A DNA stretch of 64,000 bases, taken from Fontibacillus puldeungensis (lineage in GTDB: Bacteria > Bacillota > Bacilli > Paenibacillales > Paenibacillaceae). The notes under the pieces were generated by a model that did no database searches, was not told where the DNA came from, and saw only the letters and a program-made list of their open reading frames with translations. The DNA lies in the NCBI RefSeq assembly GCF_042678945.1, contig NZ_JBHTLM010000001.1:62001-126000 (forward strand). Reading direction: 5' to 3'. The position numbers were made by a program, and so were the translations under genes. Of the stretch, positions 62,905 to 64,000 are shown one piece after another; the first letter of the stretch is position 1, and every line of letters starts with the position of its first letter.

Positions 62905-62910
62905 TCAAGT
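62892..62910. other. Palindrome over the ROK stop codon
   Basis: ACTTGATT-GTT-AATCAAGT, 8-bp arms, covers the ROK gene stop. No T-run follows. It could be a weak 3' hairpin or part of the control region of the ArsR gene. Confidence 0.5.
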
Positions 62911-62939
62911 TAGGAGTAAACTGTTCACAAACAATTGGT

Positions 62940-62959
62940 TTAAATGTTTAAACATTTAA
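62940..62959. promoter_or_regulatory. Perfect 20-bp palindrome, ArsR operator candidate
   Basis: TTAAATGTTTAAACATTTAA, a perfect palindrome 26 bases before the ArsR-type gene. ArsR/SmtB repressors bind such sites at their own promoters. An in-frame ATG at 62944 lies inside it and is therefore unlikely to be the start. Confidence 0.7.
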
Positions 62960-62985
62960 TCATACGAGATAGGGTGATCACCAGC

Positions 62986-63288
62986 ATGGGGAAGCAGGCA
63001 CTGGATATTTTTCGAGAAAGCCTTCCGATTCTTCAAGTATTAAGCGATCCGAACCGTCAGGATATTTTACTTTTCCTTTCCGAGAACGGTAAGATGACGG
63101 TCAACGAAATTACAGAACGGTTGACTTTATCGCGGCCGGCGGTTTCCCATCATTTGAAGCTACTCAAAAATGCAGGAGTCATTAAAGTCGAACAATTGGG
63201 CACCCAGCGTTATTATTATTTATCCATGCAGGAATCGGTAGACTTGTTAAAAAGGCTATTGGTCGCCTTAGAACGGGATTGTCTATAG
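62986..63288 (+). CDS. ArsR/SmtB-family regulator
   Basis: A 100-residue winged helix protein: FRESLPILQVLSDPNRQDILLFL, then MTVNEITERLTLSRPAVSHHLKLLKNAGVIKVE and a YYYLS wing. No ELCVCDL-type metal-binding cysteines are present, so it is probably not a classical arsenic or metal sensor. ATG 62986 has AGGGTGATC upstream; starting at 62944 would place the start codon inside the operator. It precedes an aldehyde dehydrogenase gene by 29 bases and probably controls it. Confidence 0.85.
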   Translation: MGKQALDIFRESLPILQVLSDPNRQDILLFLSENGKMTVNEITERLTLSRPAVSHHLKLLKNAGVIKVEQLGTQRYYYLSMQESVDLLKRLLVALERDCL

Positions 63289-63317
63289 GCTGATTTCATG
63301 AGAGGAGGAACATGGGA

Positions 63318-64000
63318 ATGAAACCATGGACATTGGAGCAGGTTGAGCAAATTTTGCAGGAGCATCGCAAGAAATTTCACTCTGGCTATACGCGCAGCGT
63401 GGAGTTTCGCTTGGAGCAGCTAAAGAAGCTGTCGGATGCGATCAGACGCAATGAGCAGCAGTTACTGTCTGCGTTATATCAAGATTTGCACAAGGATGAA
63501 TTTGAAGCCTATTCGACTGAAATCGGCTATACGCTGGACAGCATCCGATACATGAGTAAACACTTGAAGCAATGGATGAAGCCGAGAAAAGTAAAAACAC
63601 CGTTCTATCACGCATTTTCGAAAAGCTGGATGCATAAGGAACCCTATGGGACTGTTCTAATCATCGGCCCCTTTAATTATCCATTCCAGTTGCTGATTGA
63701 ACCTCTGATCGGTGCGATTGCGGCAGGGAATACTGTGGTTTTGAAGCCGTCCGAGAATACACCGACGGTTGCCGCCGCCGTCAAGAAGCTGATTCAAGAA
63801 ACCTTTGATGAGACTTATATCCGTGTGATTGAAGGGGAGAAGGAAACCACCTCGGCGCTGATTCATGCTCCCTTTGACTACATCTTTTTTACTGGAAGCG
63901 TACCTGTCGGCAAAATCGTCATGGAAGCTGCGTCCCATAACCTTGTTCCCGTCACACTTGAGCTTGGGGGGAAAAGCCCAGTCATTGTGGACCGGACAGC
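63318..64000 (+). CDS. Aldehyde dehydrogenase, N-terminal part (runs off the window)
   Basis: An open frame of 227 codons continues past base 64000. It contains KEPYGTVLIIGPFNYPFQLL, the NAD-binding GNTVVLKPSENTP, FFTGSVPVGK and ELGGKSPVIV, the classical order of aldehyde dehydrogenases; the pattern is closest to the ALDH3-like (YwdH/fatty aldehyde) group. The catalytic Cys lies beyond the window. ATG 63318 has AGGAGG nine bases upstream; ATG 63312 is an alternative. Confidence 0.88.
   Translation, partial: MKPWTLEQVEQILQEHRKKFHSGYTRSVEFRLEQLKKLSDAIRRNEQQLLSALYQDLHKDEFEAYSTEIGYTLDSIRYMSKHLKQWMKPRKVKTPFYHAFSKSWMHKEPYGTVLIIGPFNYPFQLLIEPLIGAIAAGNTVVLKPSENTPTVAAAVKKLIQETFDETYIRVIEGEKETTSALIHAPFDYIFFTGSVPVGKIVMEAASHNLVPVTLELGGKSPVIVDRT

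Noticed and set aside
1..64000. Search for tRNA, rRNA and CRISPR arrays
   Set aside because: No cloverleaf with a standard anticodon arm, no rRNA-like stretch and no regularly spaced identical repeats with unique spacers were seen by eye. A tRNAscan or CRISPR search would be decisive.

Overview
The window looks like chromosomal DNA of a Paenibacillus-type member of the Bacillota. The reasons are the Bacillus-style order of the purine operon, homologues of YerC, YerB (DUF3048), DgkB, YtrA, MocR and DUF4256 proteins, strong AGGAGG-type ribosome sites with frequent GTG/TTG starts, and short palindromic intergenic repeats of a kind I associate with Paenibacillus. The species assignment is inference. 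No rRNA gene, tRNA gene or CRISPR array was seen.

Bases 1-10788 hold the distal purine operon purB(3' end)-C-S-Q-L-F-M-N-H-D, all on the + strand with overlaps or short gaps. It contains two intercistronic hairpins, one before purH and one terminator-like hairpin between purH and purD. A small conserved-looking gene and ilvA follow. Bases 12650-16840 are a YtrA-like antibiotic-stress ABC transporter operon (ATPase, permease, GntR/YtrA regulator, ATPase, permease). Its promoter overlaps a YtrA-type inverted repeat. The operon is bracketed by two copies of a 199-bp element built from four 25-bp palindromes at identical 51/72/51 spacing. Bases 16865-29923 are ordinary core genes: DUF1129, alpha/beta hydrolase, YgiD-like dioxygenase, DoxX, YerB lipoprotein, a DUF47-Pit phosphate uptake pair behind a possible Pho box, CorA, YqfQ-like, YerC, CbiX, DgkB and RlmD.

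The 3' end of rlmD begins an AT-rich island (about 29.9-40.0 kb). The left end has a decayed tyrosine recombinase joined to a decayed DUF932 gene. The centre is a type I restriction-modification system in the order hsdR-hsdS-ATPase-hsdM. The ATPase has an ABC-type nucleotide-binding core and an R-x3-E...H pattern like the anticodon nuclease PrrC, so the locus is a candidate prr-type restriction plus tRNA-cleavage system. The right end carries a second, degraded rlmD 3' end sharing a 15-bp core with rlmD, as expected for an element inserted at that site.

Bases 40.2-50.5 kb are further accessory genes of varied composition: hydrolase, PadR regulator with a cysteine-motif flavoprotein, an NHL-repeat protein, an SDR coupled to an HHxxxDG acyltransferase, Nudix, an AraC fusion regulator, and a GC-rich radical SAM-TetR pair. 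Bases 50.6-64.0 kb mix core and accessory genes: DUF485-acetate symporter, a Phd/RelE-type toxin-antitoxin pair, DUF4256, a phosphatase, MocR divergent from a GNAT, a serine hydrolase, a WYL regulator with two matched operators and an amber-interrupted SDR, MFS-ROK, and ArsR-aldehyde dehydrogenase, which runs off the end.
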